From the NCBI GenBank assembly GCA_030147435.1, contig JASKZX010000141.1, positions 1-7,465 of the forward strand: 7,465 nt of DNA. The letters run 5' to 3'. A program made the translations under genes and the position numbers. This DNA is from Savagea sp. (GTDB lineage Bacteria > Bacillota > Bacilli > Bacillales_A > Planococcaceae). Numbering within the stretch: the stretch's first letter is position 1; each line of letters starts with the position of its first letter. A model generated the notes under the pieces. It was not told the origin of the DNA, did no database searches, and saw only the letters and a program-made list of their open reading frames with translations. Shown piece after piece: positions 1-6,469 of the stretch.

Positions 1-26
1 TTTTGGCTGAATGTGATTTGTTTCAT
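1..26 (-). CDS. potC: PotC, spermidine/putrescine ABC transporter permease (N-terminus only, cut by window edge)
   Basis: Only the first eight codons (MKQITFSQ) are inside the window. The ATG at 24-26 overlaps the TGA stop of potB at 23-25 in an ATGA arrangement, the usual sign of translational coupling in a transporter operon. A purine-rich AAGGTGGAGG lies 3 bases upstream of the ATG, inside the end of potB. Too little protein is visible to identify it by sequence. The name rests on position: the second permease gene, potC, normally follows potA and potB. In that family it would be a membrane permease that pairs with PotB to form the import channel. Confidence 0.6.
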
Positions 27-829
27 CGTCCTCCACCTTCTTTCGTCGTTGTTACTTTCATGACGAGGAACATCGTCACAATTAAAAACATTGCGATTGC
101 GGACCCCATGCCCCAATTTTGCGTCACGAGGAACTGTTGTTCAATCGCGGTACCGAGCGTCATTACTTTGTTTCCAGCAATGAGTCGTGTCACCATAAAT
201 AATGACAATGCAGGAATGAATGTTACTTGAATACCTGCTTTAATACCGTCAGCTGTTAAAGGAAGAACAACTTTTCGAAATGTTGTCCATCGACTTGCCC
301 CGAGGTCGCGTGCAGCTTCAATAAATGTCGGATTGAGTTCATTCATCGCATTAAAAATAGGTAAAATCATAAACGGAATAAAAATGTATACTGCGACTAA
401 AATAAAACTCATACTCGTAAATAAAAGTTGAGGAGCTTCGATGCCGAAAGATTGAATCACTGCAGCGACGAGTCCATTTTTACTTAACAGTCCGATAAAT
501 GCATAGGTTTTTAACAACAGGTTTAACCAAGACGGAATAATAATGAATAAAAGCCATAACTCTTTATATTTTGTTTTCGTTAAAATATAAGCTGTCGGAT
601 AAGCGATCAATAATGTAATGACTGTAATGATGACAGCATAAAAGAATGAATATAACGCTAATGTTAAATAAGTCGATGTGAAAAAGTTAGCGTAATGACT
701 GAGCGTGAAATGTCCTTCATAGTCAGTAAAAGAATAATAACCGACGAGAATGATCGGAATAATGACGAATAGTAAAATCCATGCGACGTAAGGGACGGTG
801 TACAGTTGTTTAAAACGAGATTGGTACAT
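23..829 (-). CDS. potB: PotB, spermidine/putrescine ABC transporter permease
   Basis: This is a 268-residue integral membrane permease of the binding-protein-dependent ABC importer family. It would form half of the transmembrane channel for polyamine uptake, with PotC as the other half and the PotA dimer as motor. Hydrophobic segments lie at about residues 12-32, 58-83, 91-115, 140-160, 197-216 and 243-258, consistent with six membrane helices. The cytoplasmic EAA loop that contacts the ATPase is clear at residues 171-191 (EAARDLGAS, then FRKVVLPL). The ATG follows the potA TAA stop with no gap, and a GGAGG at 837-841 inside the last potA codons gives 7-base spacing, which supports this start. 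Length is normal for the family. Polyamine specificity is inferred from the operon and overall resemblance; a related substrate cannot be excluded. Confidence 0.9.
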   Translation of the reverse strand: MYQSRFKQLYTVPYVAWILLFVIIPIILVGYYSFTDYEGHFTLSHYANFFTSTYLTLALYSFFYAVIITVITLLIAYPTAYILTKTKYKELWLLFIIIPSWLNLLLKTYAFIGLLSKNGLVAAVIQSFGIEAPQLLFTSMSFILVAVYIFIPFMILPIFNAMNELNPTFIEAARDLGASRWTTFRKVVLPLTADGIKAGIQVTFIPALSLFMVTRLIAGNKVMTLGTAIEQQFLVTQNWGMGSAIAMFLIVTMFLVMKVTTTKEGGGR

Positions 830-1921
830 TTAATCGCCTCCATACGTTTCCATTCGTAAATCAAACGCTTCTTCCGATTCATTTTTCCGCATGATGTGTA
901 GATCTTTATCAATAAATGACAGTCCAACTTTTTCACCTACACGTACTTTTTGAGTAGAGTGTACGAGCCATTCGTTGTCGTAATCATCTTTTGTTTTAAT
1001 TTCATAATGTACCCCGCGGAAAAGTTGAGAAGTCACTGTAACAGGTACTTTCCCTTTTTCGACAGGTACAATTTTTAAATCTTCTGGTCGAATGACGACG
1101 TCGACTTTTTCATTCGGTTGTACGCCACCGTCTACACAAGGAAATTCACGTCCGTTAAAACGTACGAGATAGTCTCGAACCATTTCACCAGAAATAATAT
1201 TGGATGCTCCGATGAAACTAGCGACGAATGGATTGATCGGCTCATCGTAAATGTCGGTTGGAGAACCTGATTGCGCGATTTCTCCATTTTGAATGACGAA
1301 AATTTCATCACTCATCGCGAGCGCTTCTTCTTGGTCGTGCGTGACGAAGACGAATGTTTTACCGAGTTTTTGTTGCAAAGAACGCAATTCTCCTTGCATC
1401 GCTGTACGAAGCTTTAAGTCAAGTGCAGATAAAGGTTCGTCGAGTAAAATCAATTCACTATCATTGACGATTGCGCGTGCGATAGCGACCCTTTGCCGCT
1501 GACCACCAGACATATCAGTAATTTCTCTATTTTCGAAATCTTCTAAACTTACGAAGCGTAAAGCTTCTTTTACTCTTTTTTGAATCTCTTTTTCATCGAG
1601 TCGTTGAATTCTTAACCCGAAGGCGATGTTTTCAAAAACGTTTAAATGAGGAAATAGTGCATAGTCTTGAAAAACTGTATTGACAGGACGTTCATTTGGC
1701 GCAAGACCATTCATTTTTTTCCCTTCAATATAAATCGTACCTTCTGTCGGTTGTAAAAACCCTGCAATTAAACGTAAGATCGTCGTTTTTCCACAACCTG
1801 AAGGACCGAGCAATGTGTAAAACTTACCACGTTCTAATGAAAAGCTAATTTCTTTTAAAATATGTGTGTTTTCATTGTAACTAAGAGATACGCGGTCGAA
1901 TACTACGATAGATGATGTCAT
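830..1921 (-). CDS. potA: PotA, spermidine/putrescine ABC transporter ATP-binding protein
   Basis: This is a 363-residue ABC ATPase that would power polyamine import from the cytoplasmic face of the PotBC channel. Counting from the chosen start, Walker A is GPSGCGKTT at 39-47, the Q-loop glutamine is about 85, the signature is MSGGQRQR at 137-144 (Met replaces the usual Leu), Walker B is ILLDEP at 158-163, and the H-loop histidine is about 195. The region after about residue 240 fits the TOBE-type regulatory domain of the PotA/MalK group. I chose the ATG at 1919-1921 because GGGAGGG at 1928-1934 precedes it by 6 bases and the protein then begins [11 protein letters not shown], as expected. 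An in-frame ATG at 1948 would add nine residues but has its GAGGG only 1 base away. It is the first gene of the operon, with its own promoter upstream and potB adjoining directly. Confidence 0.93.
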   Translation of the reverse strand: MTSSIVVFDRVSLSYNENTHILKEISFSLERGKFYTLLGPSGCGKTTILRLIAGFLQPTEGTIYIEGKKMNGLAPNERPVNTVFQDYALFPHLNVFENIAFGLRIQRLDEKEIQKRVKEALRFVSLEDFENREITDMSGGQRQRVAIARAIVNDSELILLDEPLSALDLKLRTAMQGELRSLQQKLGKTFVFVTHDQEEALAMSDEIFVIQNGEIAQSGSPTDIYDEPINPFVASFIGASNIISGEMVRDYLVRFNGREFPCVDGGVQPNEKVDVVIRPEDLKIVPVEKGKVPVTVTSQLFRGVHYEIKTKDDYDNEWLVHSTQKVRVGEKVGLSFIDKDLHIMRKNESEEAFDLRMETYGGD

Positions 1922-1927
1922 CGCAAT

Positions 1928-1934
1928 CCCTCCC
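1928..1934 (-). promoter_or_regulatory. potA ribosome binding site
   Basis: GGGAGGG on the minus strand, 6 bases before the ATG at 1921. It decides the potA start in favour of the shorter protein over the in-frame ATG at 1948. Confidence 0.8.
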
Positions 1935-1995
1935 TTTAACGGATTCATTCCCTCGTGTTTTTTCGATAAACGTAAAAAGTATGAGAGCGCACTTA

Positions 1996-2023
1996 ATTAT
2001 ACAAAAATTGAAAGGAAAATCAA
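1996..2023 (-). promoter_or_regulatory. Predicted sigma-A promoter of the potABC operon
   Basis: On the minus strand, TTGATT (2018-2023) and a perfect TATAAT (1996-2001) are 16 bases apart. Transcription would start near 1989, giving a leader of about 68 bases before potA. No XRE-type regulator gene lies immediately upstream of potA. The intergenic region goes straight to the divergent peroxiredoxin gene. Confidence 0.65.
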
Positions 2024-2117
2024 TCATTTTTTCGCGTTCTTCTAAGCTTTATAATTGTCTGCGTTGCGTCGTTTATTTGACTAATGTATGATATTGATGT
2101 GATAAATAAATAATAGA

Positions 2118-2132
2118 TTATAATAATTATTA
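2118..2132. promoter_or_regulatory. PerR box-like operator upstream of the peroxiredoxin gene
   Basis: TTATAATAATTATTA matches the Bacillus/Staphylococcus PerR box (TTATAATNATTATAA) at 13 of 14 defined positions. PerR is the Fur-family peroxide sensor that represses peroxide-defence genes, and a 2-Cys peroxiredoxin is a plausible target. The site overlaps a TATAAT at 2119-2124 and lies 17 bases upstream of the -35 element nearest to the gene. Fur and Zur boxes are related, and the region is very AT-rich, so chance contributes. Location and target make PerR the best guess. Confidence 0.6.
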
Positions 2133-2149
2133 TTTACGAGTCATTATTG

Positions 2150-2178
2150 TTGAAAGTGTGAAATCTTTTTGTTATTAT
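2150..2178 (+). promoter_or_regulatory. Predicted sigma-A promoter of the peroxiredoxin gene
   Basis: TTGAAA (2150-2155) and TATTAT (2173-2178) are separated by 17 bases, giving a start near 2185 and a leader of about 38 bases. A second possibility lies further upstream: TTGATG (2094-2099) and TATAAT (2119-2124) with a long 19-base spacer, whose -10 is inside the PerR-like box. The sequence does not tell which is used, or whether both are. Confidence 0.6.
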
Positions 2179-2222
2179 AAAAGTATAAGTAATTACAAAG
2201 AATATTTGGAGGTAATTTTATT

Positions 2223-2765
2223 ATGTCAAAACGTTTAGTTAATAAACCAGCACCATCATTTACGATGCCAGCAGTTATGCCAGATAAGTCATTCGGTGAA
2301 GTAAGCTTAAAAGATAACATGGAAGCAGGAAAGTGGACAGTACTTTTCTTCTATCCAATGGACTTCACTTTCGTTTGCCCAACAGAAATTATCGCGATGT
2401 CAGAAAACTACGATAAATTCAAAGAGTTAAACGCAGAAATTATCGGTGCATCAACAGATACAATTCATACACACTTAGCGTGGATCAACACACCACTCGA
2501 AGATAACGGAATTGGTCAATTACGTTACCCACTCGCAGCGGACACAAACCACCAAGTATCAAAAGACTACGGTGTATTAATTGAAGAAGAAGGAGTTGCA
2601 CTTCGCGGTCTCTTCATCATCGACCCAGAAGGTGAAATGCAATATCAAACAGTCTTCAACAAAGACGTAGGTCGTGACGTAAACGAAACATTACGTGTAC
2701 TTGAAGCGTTACAAACTGGTGGACTTTGCCCAGCAAACTGGAAACCAGGCGAAGACTTATTATAA
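2223..2765 (+). CDS. ykuU: 2-Cys peroxiredoxin (YkuU-like, AhpC/Prx1 family)
   Basis: This 180-residue cytosolic thiol peroxidase would reduce hydrogen peroxide and organic hydroperoxides. The Prx active-site pattern is at 45-52 (P45, T49, peroxidatic C52 in FTFVCPTE), the conserved arginine is R129, and the resolving cysteine is C169 in GGLCPANWKPG, so it is a typical 2-Cys enzyme. Length and sequence closely resemble B. subtilis YkuU, more than the AhpC that pairs with AhpF. No ahpF is nearby, so thioredoxin is the likely reductant (inference). The ATG follows GGAGG at 2208-2212 by 10 bases. Codon choice is biased to C-ending codons (Phe is TTC in 8 of 9 cases, against 1 of 4 in ktrC), suggesting high expression. 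It is flanked by a promoter, a PerR-like box and a terminator, so it is probably transcribed alone. Confidence 0.93.
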   Translation: MSKRLVNKPAPSFTMPAVMPDKSFGEVSLKDNMEAGKWTVLFFYPMDFTFVCPTEIIAMSENYDKFKELNAEIIGASTDTIHTHLAWINTPLEDNGIGQLRYPLAADTNHQVSKDYGVLIEEEGVALRGLFIIDPEGEMQYQTVFNKDVGRDVNETLRVLEALQTGGLCPANWKPGEDLL

Positions 2766-2770
2766 TTCAA

Positions 2771-2800
2771 AAGAAGATGTCCTTCGGGGCATCTTTTTTT
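2771..2800 (+). terminator. Rho-independent terminator of the peroxiredoxin gene
   Basis: A stem of about 12 pairs (2771-2782 with 2787-2798, two of them G-U) is capped by a C(UUCG)G tetraloop at 2783-2786 and merges into a run of seven T at 2794-2800. It starts 5 bases after the stop codon. The UUCG loop is an especially stable cap. Confidence 0.92.
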
Positions 2801-2822
2801 ATTTGTCACTTTTTGAAACAGC

Positions 2823-2828
2823 TATAAT
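2823..2828 (+). promoter_or_regulatory. Possible -10 element for ktrC
   Basis: A perfect TATAAT lies 65 bases before the ktrC start. The only -35-like hexamer, TTGTCA at 2803-2808, is just 14 bases away, so the promoter would be weak, or activator-dependent, or ktrC may partly rely on read-through of the upstream terminator. Confidence 0.45.
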
Positions 2829-2843
2829 ATTAGTTGGCGGGAA

Positions 2844-2867
2844 TGTTCATTCGTGATACGATGAACA
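2844..2867. repeat. Inverted repeat in the ktrC leader
   Basis: TGTTCAT (2844-2850) and ATGAACA (2861-2867) are perfect inverted copies. Allowing one bulged T at 2851, the stem extends by CGT/ACG around a GAT loop, ten pairs in all. It would begin about 10 bases into the transcript predicted from the TATAAT at 2823. No T-run follows, so it is not an ordinary terminator. It could be an operator or an RNA hairpin. Confidence 0.6.
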
Positions 2868-2893
2868 AAAATGGACAGAAAGAAAGTGACAGT

Positions 2894-3556
2894 ATGAGAA
2901 AAGAATTTGCAGTGATTGGACTTGGTCGATTAGGAGGAAGTATTGTGAAAGAGCTTGTCTCCTTAGGGGCACACGTAATGGCTATCGATATTTCACAAGA
3001 TAAAGTCGATGACTATGCACAAATTGCGACTCAAGCCGTCGTTGCGGATACGACCGATGAAGCAGTGCTACAATCGTTAGGGATTAAACATTTTGAACAC
3101 GTCGTTGTAGCGATCGGTGAAAATATTCAATCGAGTATTTTAACGACGCTTTTATTAAAAGAGCTCGGTGTTCCTCGGATTACTGTGAAGGCGCAAAGTG
3201 ATAATCACGAAAAAGTATTAATTAAAATCGGTGCCGATCAAGTCGTTCACCCAGAACGTGATATGGGTCGCCGTTTAGCGAACAATATGTTATCAAACAA
3301 TATTCTCGATTATTTAGAGTTATCCGATGAATATTCGATTGTAGAAATTCAAGCGCACGAACGATTCGTTGGAAAAACATTAATTGAATTAGATATTCGC
3401 GCGCGCTACGGCGTCAATATTGTCGCTATTAAACGAGATGGACATTTAATCGTTTCCCCGCAAGCTGTAGAACAAATTCGAGGGGATGATATTTTAATTG
3501 TCATCGGTTCAGATATGGATATTCATCATTTTGAGCAGCAAACTGCTCATTTATAA
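2894..3556 (+). CDS. ktrC: KtrC, RCK-domain gating subunit of a Ktr potassium channel
   Basis: This 220-residue cytosolic RCK protein would form a ring on a KtrB/KtrD-type membrane subunit and gate potassium uptake by nucleotide binding. The Rossmann motif GLGRLG is at 9-14, D32 ends the second strand where the ribose binds, and a C-terminal RCK_C domain occupies about 140-220; in this family that domain is a c-di-AMP target. It closely resembles B. subtilis KtrC (about 221 residues) and the single Ktr gating protein of S. aureus. I chose the ATG at 2894 (MRKEFAVIGLGR) because it matches those starts. The frame runs open upstream to a TTG at 2834, but those 20 extra residues look unconserved. 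The ribosome binding site is weak (AAGTGA, about 5 bases away). The membrane partner is not in the window, which is normal for KtrC. Confidence 0.9.
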   Translation: MRKEFAVIGLGRLGGSIVKELVSLGAHVMAIDISQDKVDDYAQIATQAVVADTTDEAVLQSLGIKHFEHVVVAIGENIQSSILTTLLLKELGVPRITVKAQSDNHEKVLIKIGADQVVHPERDMGRRLANNMLSNNILDYLELSDEYSIVEIQAHERFVGKTLIELDIRARYGVNIVAIKRDGHLIVSPQAVEQIRGDDILIVIGSDMDIHHFEQQTAHL

Positions 3557-3568
3557 AAGTAGATAACG

Positions 3569-3604
3569 AAAAGGCTTGAGTCGCTAAGTACTCAAGCCTT
3601 TTTT
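3569..3604. terminator. Bidirectional rho-independent terminator between ktrC and rnjA
   Basis: A perfect 13-pair stem (3569-3581 with 3590-3602) with an 8-base loop is followed by T on the plus strand (3599-3604) and by TTTT on the minus strand from the AAAA at 3569-3572. It lies 12 bases after the ktrC stop and 17 bases after the end of rnjA, so it can serve both converging transcripts. Confidence 0.93.
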
Positions 3605-3621
3605 ATTGAATAATTTTCGTA

Positions 3622-5322
3622 TTATTCATTCGTTTCTTTTTTTGACTGTTCGCTGCCTACTTCTAAGATGACAGGTAAAATCATCGGGCGACGCTCTGTT
3701 TTGTCGAATAAATAAGGACTTAATGTATGAATGATTTCATTTTTCATTTTATGTGGATCAAATGCTTCTTTTTCCATCATTTTATACATTTTTCGTTTTA
3801 ACATTCGTTGTGCTTCATGAATCATCGATCCTGATTCACGCATATAGACGAATCCGCGTGAAATAATGTCAGGTCCTGCAACGATTTTTTTCTTGTTTGT
3901 ATCAACTGTTGCGACAACGATGACGAGTCCATCTTCTGATAACACTTTACGATCGCGCAATACGACGTTTCCGATATCACCGATTCCACTACCATCAATG
4001 TACACATCGCCTGCTGGGATGCGTCCAGCTACACGAGCTGTGTCTTCTGTTAATGCTAAGACATCTCCGTTTGTGAGTAAGTGGCAGTTTTCTTCTTTGA
4101 CATCACATGAAACACCGAGTTCTGCGTGTTTTTTCATCATGCGGTATTCCCCGTGAATCGGCATGAAGAACTTCGGTTTCATTAATCGGAGCATTAATTT
4201 TTGTTCTTCTTGTGAACCGTGTCCAGATGTATGGATGTTGCTAAGTGGTCCGTGAATAACTTCTGCCCCTGCTCGGAATAAAGAGTTAATCGTACGGTTT
4301 ACACTTAATCGGTTACCTGGAATTGGTGAAGAAGAGAAGATAACTGTATCTCCCGGTTGAATGGATACTTGACGGTGAGTCCCGTTAGCAATTCGTGATA
4401 AAGCTGCCATCGGTTCACCTTGACTACCTGTACATAAAATCATCGCTTCATTCGAAGGAAGACGATTTAATGTTTTGGCATCGATGAATAAATCATCAGG
4501 TGCATTAATGTATCCGAGTTCACGACCGATCGTAATTGAATTGTCCATACTTCGACCGAACACGGCAACTTTACGACCGAAGTATTGTGCTGCATCGATT
4601 ACTTGTTGTAAGCGGTGAATATTCGATGCAAATGTAGCGAAGATAATTCGATTATCGACGTTACGGAAAATATCTTCGATACTTTCTCCTACTTTTCGTT
4701 CAGACATTGTAAAGTTAGGGACTTCTGCGTTCGTACTGTCAGATAAGAGACAGAGAACACCTTCATCACCGAGTTGAGCCATTTTCGCTAAGTTTGCTGG
4801 TTCTCCAACGGGTGTGAAGTCGAATTTGAAGTCACCTGTATGGACGATATTTCCAGAAGGAGTTTTAACGACAACTCCGTAAGCGTCTGGAATACTATGT
4901 GTAGTTGTGAAAAATGATACGGATGTTTTTCTAAATTTGAAAACGTCATCTTCTGTGAATTCGATCAATTTTGTTGAGCGAAGTAACCCGTGCTCTTCTA
5001 ATTTGTTGCGGAGTAGTCCGAGTGCGAGCTTACCACCGTAGACAGGAACATTAACTTGTTTTAATAAGTACGGAATTCCACCGATATGGTCTTCGTGTCC
5101 GTGTGTGACGAAAAGACCTTTAATTTTATCTTTATTACGTTTTAAAAACGTATAGTCTGGGATGACGTAATCGATGCCGAGTAAGTCATCATCAGGGAAT
5201 TTGATCCCTGCGTCAATTAAAATAATTTCATCTTGGAACTGAACACCGTAAGTGTTTTTACCGATTTCACCTAGTCCGCCTAAAGCGAAAACGGCTGTTT
5301 CATTGTTTTTAATAATCTTCAT
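3622..5322 (-). CDS. rnjA: Ribonuclease J1
   Basis: This 566-residue enzyme of the metallo-beta-lactamase/beta-CASP family is the 5'-to-3' exoribonuclease and endoribonuclease central to mRNA decay and RNA maturation in Firmicutes. The zinc-binding motif HGHEDH is at 74-79, further metal ligands are H142 (in TTHSIPD), D164 (in HTGDFK) and H390 (in PIHGEYRM), and the beta-CASP insertion spans roughly 205-370 and ends with TSGHG at 365-369. The C-terminal domain follows to 566. All catalytic residues are present, and length matches S. aureus RNase J1 (about 565). The ATG shares its A with the TAA stop of rpoY, so translation is probably coupled, in keeping with the weak ribosome binding site just upstream. 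It is transcribed with rpoY and ends at the terminator at 3569-3604. Confidence 0.97.
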   Translation of the reverse strand: MKIIKNNETAVFALGGLGEIGKNTYGVQFQDEIILIDAGIKFPDDDLLGIDYVIPDYTFLKRNKDKIKGLFVTHGHEDHIGGIPYLLKQVNVPVYGGKLALGLLRNKLEEHGLLRSTKLIEFTEDDVFKFRKTSVSFFTTTHSIPDAYGVVVKTPSGNIVHTGDFKFDFTPVGEPANLAKMAQLGDEGVLCLLSDSTNAEVPNFTMSERKVGESIEDIFRNVDNRIIFATFASNIHRLQQVIDAAQYFGRKVAVFGRSMDNSITIGRELGYINAPDDLFIDAKTLNRLPSNEAMILCTGSQGEPMAALSRIANGTHRQVSIQPGDTVIFSSSPIPGNRLSVNRTINSLFRAGAEVIHGPLSNIHTSGHGSQEEQKLMLRLMKPKFFMPIHGEYRMMKKHAELGVSCDVKEENCHLLTNGDVLALTEDTARVAGRIPAGDVYIDGSGIGDIGNVVLRDRKVLSEDGLVIVVATVDTNKKKIVAGPDIISRGFVYMRESGSMIHEAQRMLKRKMYKMMEKEAFDPHKMKNEIIHTLSPYLFDKTERRPMILPVILEVGSEQSKKETNE

Positions 5323-5540
5323 TATAGGTCTTCAACCTGAATAACTTCGAAGTCTTCAGACGTACGTTCGTATTCTAAATGTTTACCTTCAAGTTCTTGA
5401 ATAAATTCTACTTGAATTGGTAAAGAGTAAAGTTTTTTACGAACTTCACGATCTGATGCAGCTTCTACGTACATCGCCTTCGTATTTTCGCGGACTGGTA
5501 CTTCGACGATGTGATCTTGATATAAAACTTTGTAAATCAT
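5322..5540 (-). CDS. rpoY: RpoY, DNA-directed RNA polymerase epsilon subunit (YkzG)
   Basis: This 72-residue protein is the small epsilon subunit that binds core RNA polymerase in Firmicutes. It matches the B. subtilis YkzG family (about 69 residues) from the start, MIYKVLYQ, through the central VPVRENT and the final [13 protein letters not shown] stretch. AAGGAG lies 8 bases before the ATG. It lies immediately upstream of rnjA and overlaps it by one base; this pairing is conserved in Bacillus and Staphylococcus. Co-expression fits the reported cooperation of RNase J1 with RNA polymerase at stalled complexes. The precise role of epsilon in the cell is not well defined. Confidence 0.93.
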   Translation of the reverse strand: MIYKVLYQDHIVEVPVRENTKAMYVEAASDREVRKKLYSLPIQVEFIQELEGKHLEYERTSEDFEVIQVEDL

Positions 5541-5582
5541 GCATAACTCTCCTTTATAAAACGTTCATTCATCATTCTCTAT

Positions 5583-5591
5583 ATAATATCA
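5583..5591 (-). promoter_or_regulatory. Predicted extended -10 promoter of rpoY-rnjA
   Basis: The minus strand carries TGATATTAT, an extended -10 element (TGN followed by TATTAT). The sequence 17 bases upstream is pyrimidine-rich and a poor -35 match, which the TG extension could offset. Transcription would start near 5576, about 36 bases before the rpoY ATG. Confidence 0.55.
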
Positions 5592-5632
5592 TGCTTACAA
5601 GTTAAAAGAAAGAAAAGGAAACGAATAAAGAG

Positions 5633-5662
5633 AAAGCGAGCAGGTCGGCGCCTGCTCGCTTT
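5633..5662 (-). terminator. Rho-independent terminator of def
   Basis: A perfect 12-pair, GC-rich stem (5633-5644 with 5651-5662) with a 6-base loop begins 2 bases after the def stop. On the minus strand it runs into TTTCTCTTTATT, an interrupted T-tract, so some read-through into rpoY is possible. Confidence 0.85.
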
Positions 5663-5664
5663 TA

Positions 5665-6231
5665 TTAATTAAAGAGTGTATTCGGTTGTGTAATTTGTTC
5701 CATATTTAAAAAAGGACGCTTTTTATCGATACGATCGAAAAATAAAATGCCGTCTAAATGGTCGAGTTCGTGTTGGAAAGCAATTGCAGGGAGTCCTCGT
5801 AAACGTTTTGTGAATTTCTCACCGTTTTCATCATATGCTTCAATTGTAATACGCGCATAGCGAGGAACATGCCCTTCTACAGGACGGTCGACAGAGAGAC
5901 ACCCTTCTCCTGTTTCTAAATAGTCAATTTCGACCGAATGACTAACAATTTTAGGGTTAATCGCAATCATACTTTCTTCTACGTTTCCGTCTTCATCTTC
6001 AATATGAAGAGCGAAAATTCGTTTTGATACGTTAATTTGCGGAGCGGCAAGTCCAATACCTGGACGAAGATCGTATTTTTCGATCATTTCTTCATTTTGA
6101 CTATTTTGCACATACTCCATAATATCGAGTGCAATTTGTTTATCTTCTTCTGATAACGGAAGCTCTACTTCTTTTGCTACTTTTCGTAATGTCGGATGTC
6201 CTTCGCGAATAATATCATCCATTAAAATCAT
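5665..6231 (-). CDS. def: Peptide deformylase, type II
   Basis: This 188-residue metalloenzyme removes the formyl group from the N-terminal methionine of new proteins at the ribosome. All three family motifs are intact: GIGLAAPQ at 58-65, EGCLS at 109-113 with metal ligand C111, and HELDH at 154-158 with ligands H154 and H158 and catalytic E155. The extra stretch before motif 1 (about 42-57, NSQNEEMIEKYDLRP) marks the type II form of low-G+C Gram-positives. Length compares well with the S. aureus enzyme (about 183). I chose the ATG at 6229-6231 because AAGGAG at 6241-6246 precedes it by 9 bases; the in-frame ATG three codons later would be 18 bases away. It stands alone between its own terminator and the divergent pdhA. 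No fmt is in the window. Confidence 0.96.
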   Translation of the reverse strand: MILMDDIIREGHPTLRKVAKEVELPLSEEDKQIALDIMEYVQNSQNEEMIEKYDLRPGIGLAAPQINVSKRIFALHIEDEDGNVEESMIAINPKIVSHSVEIDYLETGEGCLSVDRPVEGHVPRYARITIEAYDENGEKFTKRLRGLPAIAFQHELDHLDGILFFDRIDKKRPFLNMEQITQPNTLFN

Positions 6232-6270
6232 TGTTATCGACTCCTTGTAAAATATGTTGACGTATATACT

Positions 6271-6298
6271 AGTATAACTGAAAAAAGAAGAGAAGAAA
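6271..6298 (-). promoter_or_regulatory. Possible def promoter
   Basis: On the minus strand TATACT (6271-6276) could be the -10, with a weak TTTCTT (6293-6298) 16 bases upstream. The -10 is half of a perfect 12-base palindrome TATACTAGTATA (6265-6276), which could also be a binding site. The weak -35 keeps confidence low. Confidence 0.4.
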
Positions 6299-6353
6299 TA
6301 AAAGACGACTGAAATTCACGAAAAAGTATTAAATGGAGAAATGAATAGAAAAA

Positions 6354-6372
6354 TGCTAAGATTTGCTAAGAT
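6354..6372 (+). repeat. Tandem direct repeat TGCTAAGAT, one helical turn apart
   Basis: TGCTAAGAT occurs at 6354-6362 and again at 6364-6372, a 10-base period. Such phasing would place two identical half-sites on the same face of the DNA. It directly precedes the cre-like site at 6376. No known regulator is recognised. Confidence 0.6.
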
Positions 6373-6375
6373 AAA

Positions 6376-6389
6376 TGAAAGCGTTTAAA
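6376..6389. promoter_or_regulatory. cre-like site (candidate CcpA operator)
   Basis: TGAAAGCGTTTAAA fits the catabolite-responsive element TGWAARCGYTWNCW at every position except the C at 13. CcpA is the carbon catabolite regulator of Firmicutes. The centre is about 118 bases upstream of the predicted def start and about 186 upstream of the predicted pdhA start. The missing C is usually well conserved, so this is a candidate only. Confidence 0.4.
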
Positions 6390-6448
6390 AAAAGAAGAAA
6401 AGGGAAAAGAAGAAAAGAAGGATAAAATAAAAGTAAACGAATCTGTTC

Positions 6449-6469
6449 TATAACATAATAAATGTTGTA
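6449..6469. repeat. Imperfect palindrome upstream of pdhA
   Basis: AACAT and ATGTT are separated by AATAA (6452-6466), and two more pairs match beyond a single mismatch, giving seven of eight arm pairs. It is 64 bases upstream of the pdhA -35. It does not resemble the PerR, CodY or Rex consensus I know. Confidence 0.4.

Noticed and set aside
664..936. 90-codon minus-strand frame overlapping the potA-potB junction
   Set aside because: It lies in another frame across two well-identified genes and has no recognisable protein features.
1922..1948. Nine-residue N-terminal extension of potA from the ATG at 1948
   Set aside because: Its GAGGG is only 1 base from the ATG. The internal ATG at 1921 has a strong GGGAGGG at 6-base spacing and gives the usual PotA start.
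2108..2135. AAATAATA/TATTATTT inverted repeat around the PerR-like box as a separate structure
   Set aside because: Arms made only of A and T arise easily in this very AT-rich stretch. The PerR-box match explains the region better.
2834..2893. N-terminal extension of ktrC from a TTG at 2834
   Set aside because: No ribosome binding site precedes it, the 20 extra residues do not resemble KtrC, and it would cover the leader inverted repeat. The ATG at 2894 matches known family starts.
3866..4156. 96-codon plus-strand frame antisense to rnjA
   Set aside because: Shadow of rnjA, Ser/Thr/Pro-rich composition typical of antisense frames, no ribosome binding site or family resemblance.
5548..5565. 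AACGTT-centred sequence upstream of rpoY considered as a cre site
   Set aside because: Aligned on its CG centre it misses several of the conserved cre positions.
6341..6388. Possible 15-residue peptide MNRKMLRFAKINESV in the def-pdhA intergenic region
   Set aside because: GGAG is only 2 bases before the ATG, the frame is very short, and no promoter is clear. It is more likely chance in A-rich DNA.
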